Shown: positions 11,594-22,937, numbered from the stretch's first letter. The stretch is 64,000 bases of DNA from Mesostigma viride (GCA_009746045.1 RPFO01000774.1:122001-186000); one strand, 5' to 3'. The notes: a model not told the origin generated them from the letters alone. A program made the numbers and translations.

Positions 11594-11925
11594 GGGGGCC
11601 TTGGCCTCTCCGTGATTTGGAAGAAGATGATGGACAAGGCCAAGTGGGCCCAGGTCATAGAGGACAACGATGAGCCCCCCTCTGTGGGGAAGCGCCCGCG
11701 TGTGCAAACCCACGGGAGGCATGCCAGACAGCTCCCCTAGGGCAGCGTGATGCTGTTTAGATAGACGTGGTAGTCATGCTGTTAGATAGTGGTAGTAGGT
11801 AGCTGATATAGATAGATTAGACCGGTACTGACGTAGGGCTGTTTGCACCCATCCATCCACCCATAGTCGCGGGGTTAATGCTCCGTGACTCCCCAACGGG
11901 AGCACGAGTCTAACTAACTAACTAT
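11594..11925 (+). mobile_element. AP-A LINE 3' fragment
   Basis: Encodes the last ~48 residues of the AP-A protein (GGLGLSVIWKKMMDKAKWAQ onward), matching the minus-strand AP-A copy at 19.7-19.85 kb. It continues through the stop near 11,740 and a ~150-nt 3' UTR to the hairpin at 11,881-11,908 and a (TAAC)n tail. It is 5'-truncated, as is usual for LINE insertions. Confidence 0.85.
11881..11908 (+). other. 3'-terminal bulged hairpin, CAAC loop
   Basis: CTC(C)GTG / bulged A / CTCCC - CAAC - GGGAG / CACGAG, followed by a TAAC repeat. Confidence 0.75.
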
Positions 11926-12465
11926 AGGGTTGGACCAGGGATTGGACAAGTAAAAATTTGTGGCGCGGCACCCCCCGGCCACAATTGGGGTGGAATCCTG
12001 GTGGAACTGAATTCCCAATTCAGTTTGGGGTCCGTCCTCCACCCCGCAATACCACTGGAATTCCACCCGAGTCGGCCAAACTCAGTTGCTGGTATTACGG
12101 TGGAACTACGGAAATGACCCGTTTTTACGTTCTGGGCCAAGGGGGGTGTCCAAACTGAAAAACAAGAAAATTGACATCATGCTGGATTTTTCGGGGAAAT
12201 GGGTATATTTTATTAGCCAATTATGGACCAAAGAGGTGAGGCTAATTAAAGGTGGGCACACACACGTGTGGAGGTGACAGGTGAAAGGCTAATAGAGGGC
12301 GCGTTATTAGACCAGGGAAGCCAGTGGACCTGAGTCATGTCGCCGTGAGGCATAATGGTGAATACCTGATTACGGCCTGGCATTAGATCATGAAAAAGCT
12401 GGAGCGGGCTGGGCTTGTCGTTATTGGGTTATTATCCCACACCCGGCCGGCTGTGTTGTTCCTGA
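11926..12465. other. Unassigned sequence upstream of PLE copy 1
   Basis: No gene is seen. The stretch around 12,187-12,300 (TTTTCGGGGAAATGGGTAT, later AGGTGAAAGGCTAATAG) resembles 15,355-15,485 downstream of the PLE in the same orientation. This could be a diverged PLE pseudo-LTR or an older repeat that the PLE entered. No GIY-YIG endonuclease reading frame was found here. Confidence 0.4.
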
Positions 12466-15058
12466 GCCAACAGCCAGTATCGGCGCATAGCCGCATTCCA
12501 TAGGTATATAACGGCGCAGGCTGCGATGCCGCTCGTGGTGCGCAACACTTTCGGCACTCCCATTGCCGCCTGGCATTACTCTCCCACCTTGGGACAAATG
12601 GTTTTCAGCAACGGGAAGGTCAGCCGCGATACAACGCCCACCGAGCTGGCCACCATCTTGGCAGGGCCCTGCCCCTGCCAACAACAACGGTATTTCAAGT
12701 ACCTTGATCCCACCTCACAGCACGTCATGACCGCTGACCTCAGCATCCTGCCGAGCCACACGCTTGTAGACCTTTTTGCCAAAGGCACCAAGTTTCGGCC
12801 GTGGGTCCAGCGCACGTGTGCCAAAGAGGTGAATGCACTGCTCTCCACATCACTGCGCAAATTCTGCAATGCCATGAGCACGGACCTACAGCTTGCTCCC
12901 CTTGCCATGGAACCGTGGTTTCGCGCCGTCATTCACGAATGCAATGCACGTCTCACCAGGCTTGATTACCGTCTCCAGCAGGTCCACCGCACCACCTGGC
13001 TCAACACCACAGATAAAGCACTTCTTGACCACTTCAAGCAGGACTTTATCATCACGTGTGTTGACAAGAGTGCCAACAACTTTGCTTTCATATGCAAGAA
13101 GCACTACCTTGCTACTTTGCAACACGAGTTGGCGTCCAGCCCTACCTATGTTCAGCGTGCACAGTCCACCGCCAGTATCACTGCTGCTCATCGGGCTTTT
13201 CTGCACAGCCAAAACATTTTTGCTCGGGCATTCCTTAAGCGGCAGCGACGCGCCACCACCACTACGTTCCCATATCTGTATCTCACTCTTAAGCTGCACA
13301 AAACTCCTGTTGCTTTGCGCACCATTGCTGCGTCGCATTCAGCCCCACTGATGCCTCTCTCGAAACTCATCTGCCATGCTTTGAATGCTCTTCTCCCCGA
13401 AGCCAATGCATTATGGGTGGAGGTGCTGTCGAATGCCGGGTATGAATGCGCTGGTAGTTGGATCGTCATAGACTCAGCCCAAGTACGCCTACGCCTTGCC
13501 GCCCTTAGCCGTTCTAAGACAGCAGCAGAGAAACGTATACCTATGCCCATAGCCACCTATGATTTCACCACTCTATATACCACACTAGATTTGCACGATT
13601 TGAAAGCTCGTTTAGATAGCCTCCTTACTCGTCTGTATGCACGTAGGCCTCACGGGCGCAACCACCTGCACGTGCGTGTTTCTCAGACCAAGCCCACGGC
13701 AACGTGGCTCTCAGGGATCGCGGCAGGTGCTATCGTGCGGGATGGTTATAATTATATTATCACGAAGGCTGACCTTGTCCATTGGATCTCTTATCTTGTT
13801 GATAACACCTTCATCTGTTTTGCGGGCAATGTATACCAACAAGCTATCGGCATCCCTATGGGCACTAACTGTGCCGGGCTCCTTGCAAACCTCTATCTAT
13901 ACACTTATGAGCTTGCATTCATGGAGAATCTCATTGCCTCAAACGATGATGTTCTCATCAGGCGTTTTATCCATACATGTCGATACATTGATGATGTCAT
14001 CGCTTTCGACAACCCTGATTTCGCAACCCATTTGTATATCACCGCTGGTCTGCCTGGCATCTACCCGCAAGCGTCCCTCACATTAAAGCTCACGTCGGAG
14101 GATACTCATTGCAATTACCTCGATCTTAACATTACCCATAACAAGAAGGGCTGGCGTACGGCTGTCTATGATAAGCGCAAGGATCCTAAATACCAGCAAA
14201 TTCCTTTTATTCGTTACCCCGATATTCACAGTCTCCTTTCCCACACAGCAAAATATGGTGTTGTTCTTTCTCAGTTACATCGTTTTTCCCGTCTTTGTTC
14301 TTATCGTGTTGATTTCATCACGACTCTTGTTGAACTCTTGCAGCGTTTATTGGTCAAAGACTATGACCGAGCCATTATGCTCCGTCAAGTCCGATGTTTT
14401 TTGCAACGTCACCCACATCTGTTCGGTGCTGCCCCTTGGCACAAGCTCTACAAACAGGTCGTGGACCGGCTGGATCGCATAGTATCTCCGCACATCTGAA
14501 CCCTGTGATGCCAGATCTCCTTTGCGGCCGTTCCGAGCTTGGCACTGGATTCGTTGTCCACATCGTCGCGTCGCTGCCGCAACACGATGTTTTCTGGCAT
14601 CCGCGGGCTTTTGGTTCCCGCCGCACATTTGAAAGTGCTGTCCTCTGGCTTTTTGCCTTTGCACCGTGTGCAGTTCTTGGACGTTTGGAATCATGGCATG
14701 GCTAACGTGATGACTGACTAGCTAGACCTTTTCAGTGGTTTTCCATTTGCGGGTATTTCCTCGTAAATGGTGGGAGAGCGATCGCAGCAACTGGTGCTCA
14801 CCACTAGACGGACACTCCCGGCCAGTTAGGCTAGAAACACACGCCCTGATCAAGCATGCTGTTTCCGGCCCCACCGTCTAGGTCATCTAGTCGCTCCACA
14901 CGTAAGCCAGCCATAATTTCAATGCACAAGGATACATTTCCATCACCATTCATCTTCATCATCCTGAACGACTCGAAAACGCGGAAAAGATAACGGCAGG
15001 CTCGAGCTACCATGGTCCGGATTCTCCCGATTTCTGGCCTGCGCTGGTTGTCTCTTTG
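12466..15058 (+). mobile_element. PLE copy 1 (Penelope-like retroelement), most complete copy
   Basis: Contains one long intact RT frame and a ~560-nt 3' UTR ending in GGTTGTCTCTTTGAT, the same 3' terminus as the PLE pieces at 22.26, 31.42, 35.90 and 57.70 kb. The 5' boundary is uncertain because the open frame starts directly after a TGA at 12,463-12,465. No clean target-site duplication was found for this copy. Confidence 0.8.
12526..14499 (+). CDS. PLE reverse transcriptase, 657 aa, no visible GIY-YIG domain
   Basis: Intact frame from the first ATG; the open frame extends 20 codons upstream without a Met. Conserved PLE features in order: a CPC (CxC) motif near residue 50, the phrase VDLFAKGTKFRPW, then CVDKSANNFAFICKKHYL, RT motif A in YDFTTLYTTL (Asp346), motif B in IGIPMGTNCAGLLANLYLYT, and motif C YIDD (Asp489/Asp490). 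PLE RTs are telomerase-related and usually carry a GIY-YIG nuclease, C-terminal in Penelope and N-terminal in Chlamys/Naiad-type elements. The protein here ends about 165 residues past YIDD with no GIY-YIG. Either the element is endonuclease-less or its N-terminus is lost. Two truncated copies lie at 32.3 and 56.5 kb. Confidence 0.88.
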   Translation: MPLVVRNTFGTPIAAWHYSPTLGQMVFSNGKVSRDTTPTELATILAGPCPCQQQRYFKYLDPTSQHVMTADLSILPSHTLVDLFAKGTKFRPWVQRTCAKEVNALLSTSLRKFCNAMSTDLQLAPLAMEPWFRAVIHECNARLTRLDYRLQQVHRTTWLNTTDKALLDHFKQDFIITCVDKSANNFAFICKKHYLATLQHELASSPTYVQRAQSTASITAAHRAFLHSQNIFARAFLKRQRRATTTTFPYLYLTLKLHKTPVALRTIAASHSAPLMPLSKLICHALNALLPEANALWVEVLSNAGYECAGSWIVIDSAQVRLRLAALSRSKTAAEKRIPMPIATYDFTTLYTTLDLHDLKARLDSLLTRLYARRPHGRNHLHVRVSQTKPTATWLSGIAAGAIVRDGYNYIITKADLVHWISYLVDNTFICFAGNVYQQAIGIPMGTNCAGLLANLYLYTYELAFMENLIASNDDVLIRRFIHTCRYIDDVIAFDNPDFATHLYITAGLPGIYPQASLTLKLTSEDTHCNYLDLNITHNKKGWRTAVYDKRKDPKYQQIPFIRYPDIHSLLSHTAKYGVVLSQLHRFSRLCSYRVDFITTLVELLQRLLVKDYDRAIMLRQVRCFLQRHPHLFGAAPWHKLYKQVVDRLDRIVSPHI

Positions 15059-16441
15059 ATAAAGCGCCCGCGATATCGATCAGAATAAAGCGCCGGACTA
15101 CGCCGCCGCGGTTATACTCCTCGCGGGCATTAAAGACTGTCTCGTTGCGTATTGTCCAGATCGCGTATAGCATAGTAGTGCGCAGCCATATCCATTCTGC
15201 TTGGGAAGCAGTGTTTCGATTAGTGGCGATATGCCGCCAAATCAATGTGGCGGTGTGGCACTTTTTTTGGTAAAATGTGGCGGTGCCACCCTATTTGACT
15301 GACAAGGCCCCCAAGAAGCCACAAATTGGCCGTGCTGTTCTACTTTCTAGTTTCGTTTTCCGGGTAAATGGGTATTTTTATTAACCAATAGGAATATCAT
15401 TAGGTGAAGAGGTACCACGTATCGACCAGCTGGTTACCCTCTGAGGGTAGTGTGATAGGTGAAAGGTTTAGAAAGGAGCATTGTCTTTCTAGTTTCGTTT
15501 CGCCACAGGGTGGCCGTGCCTGAAGTTCACTCTAGTACAGGTTACGCCACAGTTGGCAGTGTCAGCCAAACTTCCGGCCGGCGTTCCGCCACAAATCTCC
15601 CTTTAGAAAAGTGCAACAGTGCATACCGCTTAGTGCATGTTAGTAGCGCCAAGTGGCCCGCTGGCCGCTGGACAGGCTGGGCACTGAGCAGTGACTACCG
15701 TAGTGAGCTAGACCGGTGCAGTGTGCAGTGAGCTAGGTAGAATTGTATTACAAGAATCAACCAAAGTCTTGTCCAATCAAAATCATCGTCTTCGGAGCAG
15801 TGTCTTAGAGACGACAGTATCCTCGAATCCATCGTCGAGAATGGGGACCGAATCATTGCGACAACGATATAAAAAAGTACGAAAAAGGACGCAAAAGTAC
15901 GAACACAAGCGAGCAAGTGCGGCAAAATGCGTCGAACTGAGGATTAATCTACACGGGCGGCCGGCAGGCAGAGACCCGCCCTGTATACTCAGCCAGTACG
16001 GCGCCGCGCCGCGCTGACCCCGCCGTTCTACTGTACTTCCAATGAATGGTTGGAAAGCCAGCCCGCCACACGTGGCCGTGCCAAGCCCAATTTTAATTGG
16101 CTTAAAGCCACACATTGGCCGAGTCAACGGAAGTATTTGTAGTTCAAAACGCCACAAGTGGCCTAGCGCCAATAGCAACAAAAACCTTAATCGAATCACT
16201 GTTGGGAAGCTGACTGGCTCGGTCCCTGTGTGCCAGCAATACCGAAAATGATAGGCAAAACTAGGCATTTCAGGCTATTTTTGGCATACCTGGATCACCT
16301 TAACTGTTATATGGAAATAAACTAACACCCATTTCACCGGAAAAATACCGAAAATGATGGTACCGGCGCACGCTAATTGGGAGATTGCCGGGGTGGCGAT
16401 GCCGTCCATGCGGCCCAGATGTTAAGGGGACGGGACACCCC
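15059..16441. other. Unassigned DNA rich in GCCACA-n-TGGC motifs
   Basis: No coding region is credible. A short interrupted palindrome of the form GCCACA..TGGC recurs at 15,318-15,331, 15,546-15,557, 16,065-16,077, 16,107-16,120 and 16,151-16,163. An AAATGGGTAT-type segment at 15,357 has a diverged inverted relative near 16,306-16,345. These are compatible with a decayed DNA transposon, but no TSD was identified. Confidence 0.4.
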
Positions 16442-16467
16442 CGAATTTTTTGGCGCCAAAAAATTCG
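16442..16467. other. Perfect 26-bp palindrome containing TTTGGCGCCAAA
   Basis: Every base of 16,442-16,454 is complementary to 16,467-16,455. The centre is GGCGCC flanked by six T and six A. The core equals the symmetrical E2F/DP recognition sequence; any regulatory role is inference. Confidence 0.7.
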
Positions 16468-17819
16468 CGCCGGAGCCGAAGGTCACAAATTTCACGTGCA
16501 CGGTGCGCGCACCCCTTGCGGAAGTGGCCATGGCGACTGCGTTCAGGCGAAACTACCACACTAGGGCAGGCGAAATGCAAAAATTTTACTCGAATCTAAA
16601 ATGAGATGAGTTTATGATGTTAGTTTGTGGCGGAAATCAGCTGGTTTACAATATCGCTGTTGTTTTTTTATGCCATCGGCATGGGGGGTAATCTGAATTT
16701 TTTGGTCGCGCGGAATGAAATAGAATTCATGATAGCGGCTGCAAAATAGCGGTTTTGGGGGCTGTTCTGACCTTGAAGCAGGCATTAATATCGGTTGCAT
16801 CGAATTCTAAACCGAGCTGGTGCTTTTTGCCAGATTTTCGGCCATTATCGGTAAGTAATTGTTCAGACCTGCGCAGTGCGTGTCTGACCTGTCAATGGAA
16901 GAACGGCTGTTGTTGCGCGCCTGGGCGAGGGATTTACGAGGGCAAGGTACAGATTTGTCGCGAACGTTATCTGCTATCGGTGCTTTCTTCTATGAGCTCA
17001 GATGTCGTTCGAGGTTTTTTGCGTTCTTTTTGGGCAGTTTCCGCCAGCTAGCTCGCCGTCGCTTGCCGTTGTGTTGTCGAATACCTGGCAGCGCCTTTAG
17101 ATTGTTTTCGTTGATGTCGTGATCAGGGCCGCTTCAGTCGCAGCCTATAGCTCTTCGGGAAGGTATAAGGCATTTCATAAAACGTGTTCTGGCAAGGATG
17201 TTGTGCGTATGGACGCTTCTTGTTGTTTGAGAGTGACGCACCCTCTCCTCACAGGCCGCAGCGGCATCACAGCGCTCATGCGGTGAGGGGCCGCCAATGG
17301 TTTCTTTGCATTTTATCGTGCAGGGATGGAAGTGTTATAGTGATGATGATGTTGGAGATATTGCATTTGTGTGACTGCATGTAGATAGCTGGCACCAATG
17401 CTTGTTTGAGCTTTCCTTTGTTATGATGATGTGACAAGACTACAATGTGCTGAGCCAACCATGGTTGACATGCATGACTGCATGCAAGCTATATATACCA
17501 TGTTCTTACTTGGTTCCTTGCCCTCCATAGTCCCAGTTTGTTATCCATGCCGGGGAGGACAGTTTAGGAGGTGTTGTTGTGTTGATTAGCTTGGTTGGCA
17601 TCAACCTTACACTCTAACCTGGGAGAAACATAGGAAATGCCGCTTAGGCATGTTAGCTATAGGGCTACCATCGTCAAGGCTATGCACATATTTACAAGGC
17701 TGGCCATGCTGGAGGGATGATGAAGACATATGAGGTGCGTGGCCACCCCTTTGTACTTTGTAAACATACTCTGCATGGTGTTGGTGCATGTTGGATGGCA
17801 TATTAAGTGGCACTGTGGG
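16468..17819. other. Unassigned region, no gene recognised
   Basis: Short frames only, with no domain or repeat recognised. Confidence 0.5.
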
Positions 17820-18500
17820 GTTACTAACTTACTGAGTGGTCCTTAGCGCCTTGTCATGTGGTCATATAGGAAACCCATCAACTTGAGCAGTTCTTGTCGC
17901 AATGACCCCCCACATTGAGCATGCGTTGCCGTCAGCGTGCAAGAGTTGATTATGTGTGCTTTGGTCAGTTTGCAGATGTCTTTGATGAAGAAGGAGGTGC
18001 TAGTGTGGCTAAATGGTTACTCTAATTTCCTTGTAGCGTCTACATGGGTGGCCGTCTTGGAATGGTTGTAACTTGGGCAGTTCTTGTCAGAATGGCGTCA
18101 AACCTTGAACATAGGAGGTACCATATGTGCAGAGAATGGTAGTATGTGGTTTGGCCAGTTTTCATGAGGCTTAGATGTATAAAGGGGTGTTAGTGTGGTT
18201 AAATACTAGCTAAAACCTCCCTTAGCTTCGTCACAGGTGGCAATCTAGGAATATCCATCAAATAGGGCTGCGCTTGTCAGAATGACCTGAAAATTTGGGG
18301 CTGCATGTCCCCCAACCTCTAGTATTTGGGAATATATGATTTGGCCCTATTCCATGTGTTTATGATTTGATATTTTTTTTTTCATTAAAAAAGTACCCTT
18401 TTTGCGGGAAAATCCATCAATGTGTGTAAACATGATTATTTTGTGCTCAAAATTAGGTAGCATTTCTCAAAAGTCAGGGAACTATATGGGAATATATGAT
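17820..18500. repeat. Decayed ~188-bp tandem repeat, about three units
   Basis: The phrase GCAGTTCTTGTC..AATG recurs at about 17,888, 18,076 and 18,265, followed each time by related text (a TTGGTCAG/TTGGCCAG block, then GGTGTTAGTGTGG). A second phrase, GGGAATATATGATTTGG, occurs at 18,329 and 18,488. Units have diverged by substitutions and indels. Confidence 0.55.
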
Positions 18501-18699
18501 TTGGTCCCAATATGTTTGCCCACTGCCCTAGGAAAAATGTGACTAGAATGGCGTCTTTTTCTATTTTTAGCGCGTTACCGGTGCCTTGTGGGGGCTAGTA
18601 CCCCCCCCAAGTGGCTGGAAAATTTTTTTTTAATCATATTTATGTGTCTGATCAGAATATTTATGGTCCCCAATCATCATCGGATTTTTAGCACATGCA

Positions 18700-19290
18700 T
18701 AGGTGGGCACAGTTTACAGGATGCTCCGGCAGGTCCTTAATGTAGGTTTTTCCGAGCGTCCGTCATCAGAGTCTCTGTATCATGGCATGCCTCGTGTTTC
18801 GGACGAGATTAGGCAGCGTAGGATAGCATTTGTAGGACACCTTGCCCGCACCAGCCAGGTCGACACCACCCTTGGTCTGGCCGGCCCCCAGCGGCTTGGA
18901 CAGCCATGCAAGGGCGGCACATTCTGACCTGGCCTGGCCCCAAGGACATTCCCAAAAGGGTAGGGAAACCTGTCACCAACTACGTTCAGATGTTGCTGGA
19001 CGACCTAGTGGTCCCAGCCCAGTTTGAGCACCGCATCCACTCTCTCTCCCGTCTTTGGACTGCCATGCAGGACAAGACGCGGTGGAAGAAGATTGTCAAG
19101 GCGCACACGCCCGACCCTGTGGGCAAGCCACCTCCCCCCAAGCGGAGGAGGCGTTTTGATGAGTAGTGTAGTTAGGATTTTCTAGATAGAGTTAGGATAG
19201 TTCGATCACGCGGCTTCCTCCACCCCATCCATCATGAAATATGTGCTACATGACCTCCCCACGGAGGCATGTTATAATTTAATTTAATTT
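18700..19290 (+). mobile_element. AP-B LINE 3' fragment
   Basis: Encodes the C-terminal ~150 residues (MLRQVLNVGFSERP, then EIRQRRIAFVGHLART), broken by a 5-nt insertion near 18,906 relative to the 2.1- and 2.3-kb copies. It ends PPPPKRRRRFDE-stop at about 19,166, then a short 3' UTR, hairpin and AATTT tail. It is 5'-truncated. Confidence 0.85.
19248..19272 (+). other. 3'-terminal bulged hairpin, CCAC loop
   Basis: ACATG / bulged A / CCTCC - CCAC - GGAGG / CATGT, identical to the 2.64-kb copy. Confidence 0.75.
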
Positions 19291-19517
19291 TTTTAATAGG
19301 TATGGTTTCCAGAAAAGTGCCCTTTAGGGGTGTCCCCTCCCCTTAATGAGCCACTTCCAAACCCCTGGGAGATTACAGAAAAGGAATCGGTGCTCAATGG
19401 TTTCACTAGGGTGCGTGCACAGGCATGCCTGATGCATCATGACCAAAACGCTCGTGGAGCGTAGCGCAGACCCCTATCGCCCTATGCAGCAGAAGATTAA
19501 TTAATTAATTAATTAGA

Positions 19518-19545
19518 CTCGTGCTCCCGTTGGGGAGTCACGGAG
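19518..19545 (-). other. 3'-terminal bulged hairpin, CAAC loop
   Basis: Minus-strand CTC(C)GTG / bulged A / CTCCC - CAAC - GGGAG / CACGAG, followed by TTAAT repeats. Confidence 0.75.
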
Positions 19546-19685
19546 CATTAACCCCGATGGATGGATGGATGGGTGCAAACATTCCTACCGGTCTAATCTA
19601 TCTACATTGGCTACGTGCTACATCTATCTAACAGCATTCTAACTACAACATCTATCTAGGCAGCCGCACGCTGCCCGAGGGGGAG

Positions 19686-22076
19686 CTATCTGGCGTGCCT
19701 CCCGCGGGATTGCACACGCGGGCGCTTCCCCACTGGGGGGGGCTCATTGTCCTCTATGAACTGGGCCCACTTGGCCTTGTCCATCATCTTCTTCCAAATC
19801 ACGGAGAGGCCGAGGCCCCCCATGTCCTCTACTAGCTGTTCCTTGAAGGTGCGGGCCTTGCGGCGTCTAACATCACTAGGCCCAGCCCACGTCAGGAGGT
19901 GCCGGCCAGGCTGGGCTGGTCGCAGTCCTGCGGGGGGGCCACGTGAGGTGTCTACCTGGTTGGTGCGAGCTAGGTGCCCTACAAGCTGCAGGCGGCGTTG
20001 CTTAATGGTGCTGGTGATATAGGGCATGCCCTGGTACAGGTCCTCATTGCGGACATGAGCAGCATATCCTACTCTGAAAATGGAACGCAGCATGCTGGTG
20101 ACCGCGCCGTCCAGCTTGCGGGCCAGGTCGGCGGTGAGGGTCCACGTCTCGGCGCCATACGTGAGAACAGGAAGGACGAGGACCTTGAACAGGTCCTGTT
20201 TCTCGATCTTGCCCAGGGGCTTGCGCCACAGGGCCCGGTACTGGCGTAGAGCGTGCCAGGCGAGGGAGATGCGATGGTCCACATCAACCTCGCAGCTAGG
20301 GAGCAGGCTGCCCAGCAGCTTAACGCGGTCCCGATACAGGACTCGAGAGCCGTCTAGGAGATAGAGGGGCGGCGGTTGGTGGGTAAGCCCAACCGCCAGG
20401 GCCTCTGTCTTCTTGCTGACCTCAAGCCCCACTGCACGGGCCTCGAGAGCCAGGCAGTCAAGCCATGTCTGCACGTGCTCAGTGTCCTCGAAGAGGGTGG
20501 TGTCGTCTGCGTAAATGATGTCTGCTAGCCGAATCTCCGTGTCCGCACCGCCATGCCAGAATTTGTTAGCAACCTGCACTCCTGGTTCCCTGCCCACGAT
20601 GCGTGCAAATCGCTTGCGCGCCTGAATCATTACATATTCGACCACAATAATGAACAGGTAAGGCGACAGCACGCAGCCCTGCCACACACCCTTCTGTAAA
20701 GGGCATGGGGGCGTGGTCCCGTAAGAAGTGCGCACCGAAGTGGTGGACCCTTCATACAGGTTGCGGATGACAGCAATCAGGGGGCGGGGGATCCGGAACA
20801 ACTCGAGGATGTCCCAAAGCGCAGGCCAGAAAACCGAATCGAAGGCTTTGATGAAGTCCACCAGCACAAGGTGCAAAGGGGACTCACCAGGCTGAAGGCG
20901 TTGCAGTTCCTCCACCAGACGGCGAGTAGCGAAGAGCGCCTGTACTGTGTTGCGACCTGAACGGAAGCCGTGCTGAGTCTCGCTGAGGTGACCGTCCAGG
21001 GCCGTGCGCAGGCGGTTCAGGATGAGCCGCATCAGAAGCTTGAGGGGGGCACTTTGAATGCACACCCCTCTGTAGTTGCCGGGGTCGGCAGGCGACCCTT
21101 TGTTCTTGTACAGCATCGTGCGAAAACTGTGTTGCCAGGCCGCTGGAGGTGGCTGCGACGACAGCAGAAGGCGGTTGCAGATGTCCCGGAAGAGTGCTCA
21201 GCATAACACCTGTGTCCTCGAATTCGGCTGCAAGTTTTACAACTGCGGCCGGAATCTCGTCAGAGCCGGTGGCTGCGTCATAACGCAGGCGCTGGACCGC
21301 CTCCGTGACCTCGCGAGAGGTGAAAGGAGGCATGTCAGACGGGTCGCCAAGTGGGCCGACCAGCGGGGGGACTAGGTAGTCCGCCGCTGACCTAGGCGGG
21401 GCAGGGGGCCCATGCAGCGGGGCCGGCCAGGGCGGCCGGGCGTGCGGCGGCGGCTGGGAGCAGGGGCCGGTGGGGGCGGCGCAGCTGTCCCCACGACCTC
21501 GGCCGTGGCCGTGGCCCAGGTACGAAGCCGCTTGGCTGGGGCGCCGGGGACATCGTGGCGGTGGGGCCGGCCGAGGCCGTCCGGGTGCCCGAGGCGCTTG
21601 TACCAGAACCAGGCCCCCTTGCCGTCGTGCTTCTGCTGGCAGCTGCGCAGGTCCTTGACCATCTGCTGAGCATCTGCCTTCTCAGCCTGCTCGTAGGCGG
21701 CCCTCAGAGCTGCTTGCAGCCCAGGTTTGGCGATCGGATCTCTGTTGCGGCGGAGCATCTGCCTGGCGGCGACCACTGTCGGTGCGTGACGGTGGACAGC
21801 AAGCTGCCGTCGCGGAGGCAAGGTGGGGAGGGTGCGGGCAGCCAGGCGGTACTTGGCGGCGACACCACGGAGGATCACTGAGATATCCCCCGGCGGCGGA
21901 ATGGCGTGTAACTGCTGTCGGCTGCCCCCGGCGTCGAATACGGCCAGGAAATCATCCCTGTGCGACATAGCGGCCTGCTCTGCTGCTGACATCTTGTCGG
22001 CATCCTTCAGCACAATCCGCAGAAGATGTTGTACATCATGCTGGATTCGAGTAGATCTCGCGAAAACAAGCATGTT
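19686..22076 (-). pseudogene. AP-A LINE ORF2 (reverse transcriptase), frameshifted and 5'-truncated
   Basis: The longest intact part (21,116-19,686, 476 codons) holds the RT core: GNYRGVCIQSAPLKLLMRLI, HGFRSGRNTVQALF, motif A VLVDFIKAFDSVFW, motif B GVWQGCVLSPYLF, and motif C IIYADDTTLF. A C-terminal TYGAETWTLTADLARKLDG and RRLQLVGHLART region follows. These patterns are typical of L1/RTE-type LINE reverse transcriptases, which prime on nicked chromosomal DNA. Upstream, 21,333-21,190 encodes the RT N-terminus (MPPFTSREVTEAVQRL) in another frame, and 22,076-21,372 encodes the Arg/Ala-rich linker in a third. Frameshifts near 21,190 and 21,350 therefore break the gene. Confidence 0.85.
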
Positions 22077-22083
22077 TGCCACA

Positions 22084-22257
22084 AGTCGCTCCACACGTAA
22101 GCCAGCCATAATTTCAATGCACAAGGATACACATTTCCATCACCATTCATCTTCATCATCCTGAACGACTCGAAAACGCGGAAAAGATAACGGCAGGCTC
22201 GAGCTACCATGGTCCGGATTCTCCCGATTTCTGGCCTGCGCTGGTTGTCTCTTTGAT
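22084..22257 (+). mobile_element. PLE 3' UTR fragment with 9-bp TSD
   Basis: The last ~175 bp of the PLE 3' UTR (from AGTCGCTCCACACG to the terminal CTTTGAT). It is flanked by GTTTGCCAC on both sides (about 22,073-22,081 and 22,258-22,266). This is a severely 5'-truncated insertion. Confidence 0.8.
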
Positions 22258-22937
22258 GTTTGCCACTGGTCGCAACCCCAGGGGGTCTCTAGGTTAGAAG
22301 TTACAGAGCCTCAAAAACCGTTAACTTAAAGGGTAGGTAGGTAGGGTGCCGGGACGATACAGTATGGGTTTTTTACAACAAGACACTTGGATTTTCTGCT
22401 ACAGTAGCTCCCTGTACACCGTCCGCATTAGTAGTTTTAACCCCTAAATGGTCTGGCTTCCGATTTTCCGCCTAAAACTGAGTTACAGCCGACACGTCGG
22501 CCCCTTCTCGGGGGACCAAATGCCGCGAAAACTATTGAGAATTAGGAAAAGTTTAGCTGAGAAGATCGAAAGTTTATAATTTTCCTCACAGCATGGTAAG
22601 TACTATGGTTTGCATACTTCTGACAAAGTTATAGCTCTAGGTGTTCTGCATGGCCGGTCAAAGTACTAGCTTATAGGGGTCAGGGTACTTTTTCACGTAC
22701 AACGTGCATTCCGGAAAATGACGACCTGGCCATGGCGGCTTGCGCCCACGCATGGCATTTACGTTTTCGTTCGAATTTTCTGACCAAACCGGCTCAGGAA
22801 ATTGATTTTATACGTCCTAAAGATGATACAGGCCAATTTTTGGTTCGCGGGAATGCCATTTGATAGGTGTCGGCAGCGTTCTTGCTGGAAAAAACTGCGA
22901 TCAGGCCGGACGATAGAAAAGCAATATATATATTACG
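22258..22937. other. Unassigned region
   Basis: No gene or repeat recognised. It ends in AATATATATATTAC, the target of the LINE chain that follows. Confidence 0.5.

Larger units (their letters stand above)
19496..22083 (-). mobile_element. AP-A LINE copy, 5'-truncated
   Basis: Runs from a PLE insertion at 22,083 down to a (TTAAT)n tail at 19,497-19,515. It comprises a linker region (22,083-21,372), the RT region, a ~190-nt 3' UTR and the terminal hairpin. The endonuclease domain is missing. Whether AP-A sequence resumes upstream of the PLE fragment, beyond 22,258, could not be decided. Confidence 0.85.

Noticed and set aside
14930-15060. Hammerhead ribozyme in the PLE 3' region
   Set aside because: PLEs can carry hammerheads, and CTGAACGACTCGAAAAC looks suggestive. 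But the CUGANGA core is not intact in any copy and the flanking helices do not form.
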